Below are positions 32,633 through 32,761 of a stretch of 32,761 bases of DNA, piece by piece. The notes beneath the pieces were generated by a model. It saw only the letters and a list, made by a program, of their open reading frames with translations, had not been told where the DNA came from and ran no database searches. Source of the stretch: Cytophagaceae bacterium (GTDB lineage: Bacteria > Bacteroidota > Bacteroidia > Cytophagales > Spirosomataceae). The position numbers and the translations under genes are program-made. The stretch is from NCBI GenBank assembly GCA_024642485.1, contig JAHEAY010000023.1, positions 1 to 32,761 on the forward strand, written 5' to 3'. Numbering within the stretch: the stretch's first letter is position 1; each line of letters begins with the position of its first letter.

Positions 32633-32633
32633 T

Positions 32634-32761
32634 TTACAACACATAAATAAACCTTGACCCATCCACATCAATACCCTCTAGCTTCGTGCGGCCTTTGCGT
32701 GCTTCAAGTAATTCAGCAGCTTCTTTCGGGTTATTTACTGCTTTGTCATTAATCTTTGTGA
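32634..32761 (-). CDS. C-terminal fragment of a PDZ-domain protein, probably a Do/Deg-type serine protease
   Basis: The last 41 residues of a minus-strand gene whose 5' part lies beyond the right edge. The visible end, TKINDKAVNNPKEAAELLEA then KLEGIDVDGSRFIYVL, has the form of the last strand-helix-strand of a PDZ domain and the LEG..DG...YVL ending common in Bacteroidota Deg/HtrA proteases. The protease domain is not visible, so other PDZ proteins cannot be excluded. The stop TAA at 32636-32634 abuts a fifteen-unit heptad array. Confidence 0.55.
   Translation of the reverse strand, partial: TKINDKAVNNPKEAAELLEARKGRTKLEGIDVDGSRFIYVL

Overview
The window comes from a member of the Bacteroidota, most likely the order Cytophagales. 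The evidence is a type IX secretion (T9SS) sorting tail on a DUF1501 protein, a GldG-type gliding gene at the left edge, a type II DAHP synthase/chorismate mutase fusion, a GNAT enzyme heading the arginine cluster, and promoters of the Bacteroidota form TTTG-N19-TAnnTTTG. Freshwater genera such as Aquirufa would fit, but that is a guess. No rRNA, tRNA, CRISPR array, prophage or IS transposase was seen. Most genes are housekeeping, so the intergenic DNA holds the unusual material.

Layout, left to right. 1-6.7 kb, minus strand: gldG 5' fragment, a SurA/PpiD-type periplasmic prolyl isomerase, and the arginine cluster GNAT-argG-argC-argD. 6.9-8.6 kb, plus: aat and proB. 8.75-9.13 kb: a small four-helix-bundle protein. 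9.2-12.6 kb, minus: secA. 12.7-22.5 kb, plus: a one-TM protein, a DUF1800/DUF1501 pair, two DUF6089-like envelope proteins, then uppS-bamA-ompH-ompH. 22.8-25.3 kb, minus: proline dehydrogenase-lspA-tauE. 25.4-26.5 kb, plus: DAHP synthase/chorismate mutase. 26.7-27.6 kb, minus: an EamA transporter. 27.7-30.0 kb, plus: ridA-gltX-small ORF-gatC. 30.0-31.0 kb, minus: aroB. 31.2-32.15 kb, plus: pdhB. From 32.15 to 32.63 kb there is repeat-rich non-coding DNA, followed by the 3' end of a minus-strand PDZ/Deg-type gene.

Functional themes. Envelope biogenesis dominates: SecA exports, LspA matures lipoproteins, the SurA/PpiD-like protein and two OmpH/Skp proteins chaperone, BamA inserts outer-membrane proteins, UppS makes the lipid carrier, and T9SS exports the DUF1501 protein. 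Arginine, proline and aromatic amino-acid metabolism form the second theme. GltX with GatC forms a third, the transamidation route to charged tRNA.

The most unusual signal is a set of degenerate intergenic arrays with an exact 7-nt period. At least three sequence classes occur (TAGTCRC, TAAGAGK, TRGACKT). In four cases (argC, proB, secA, pdhB) the stop codon TAG is itself the first three bases of the first repeat unit. Because 7 is 1 modulo 3, such arrays present stop codons in successive reading frames. Several arrays sit next to palindromes or terminator-like hairpins, and the pdhB/Deg end carries a triplicated array-plus-hairpin module and an inverted copy.

Many starts were moved inward from the longest ORF because the upstream codon was TTG or lay inside a promoter; each entry says so.
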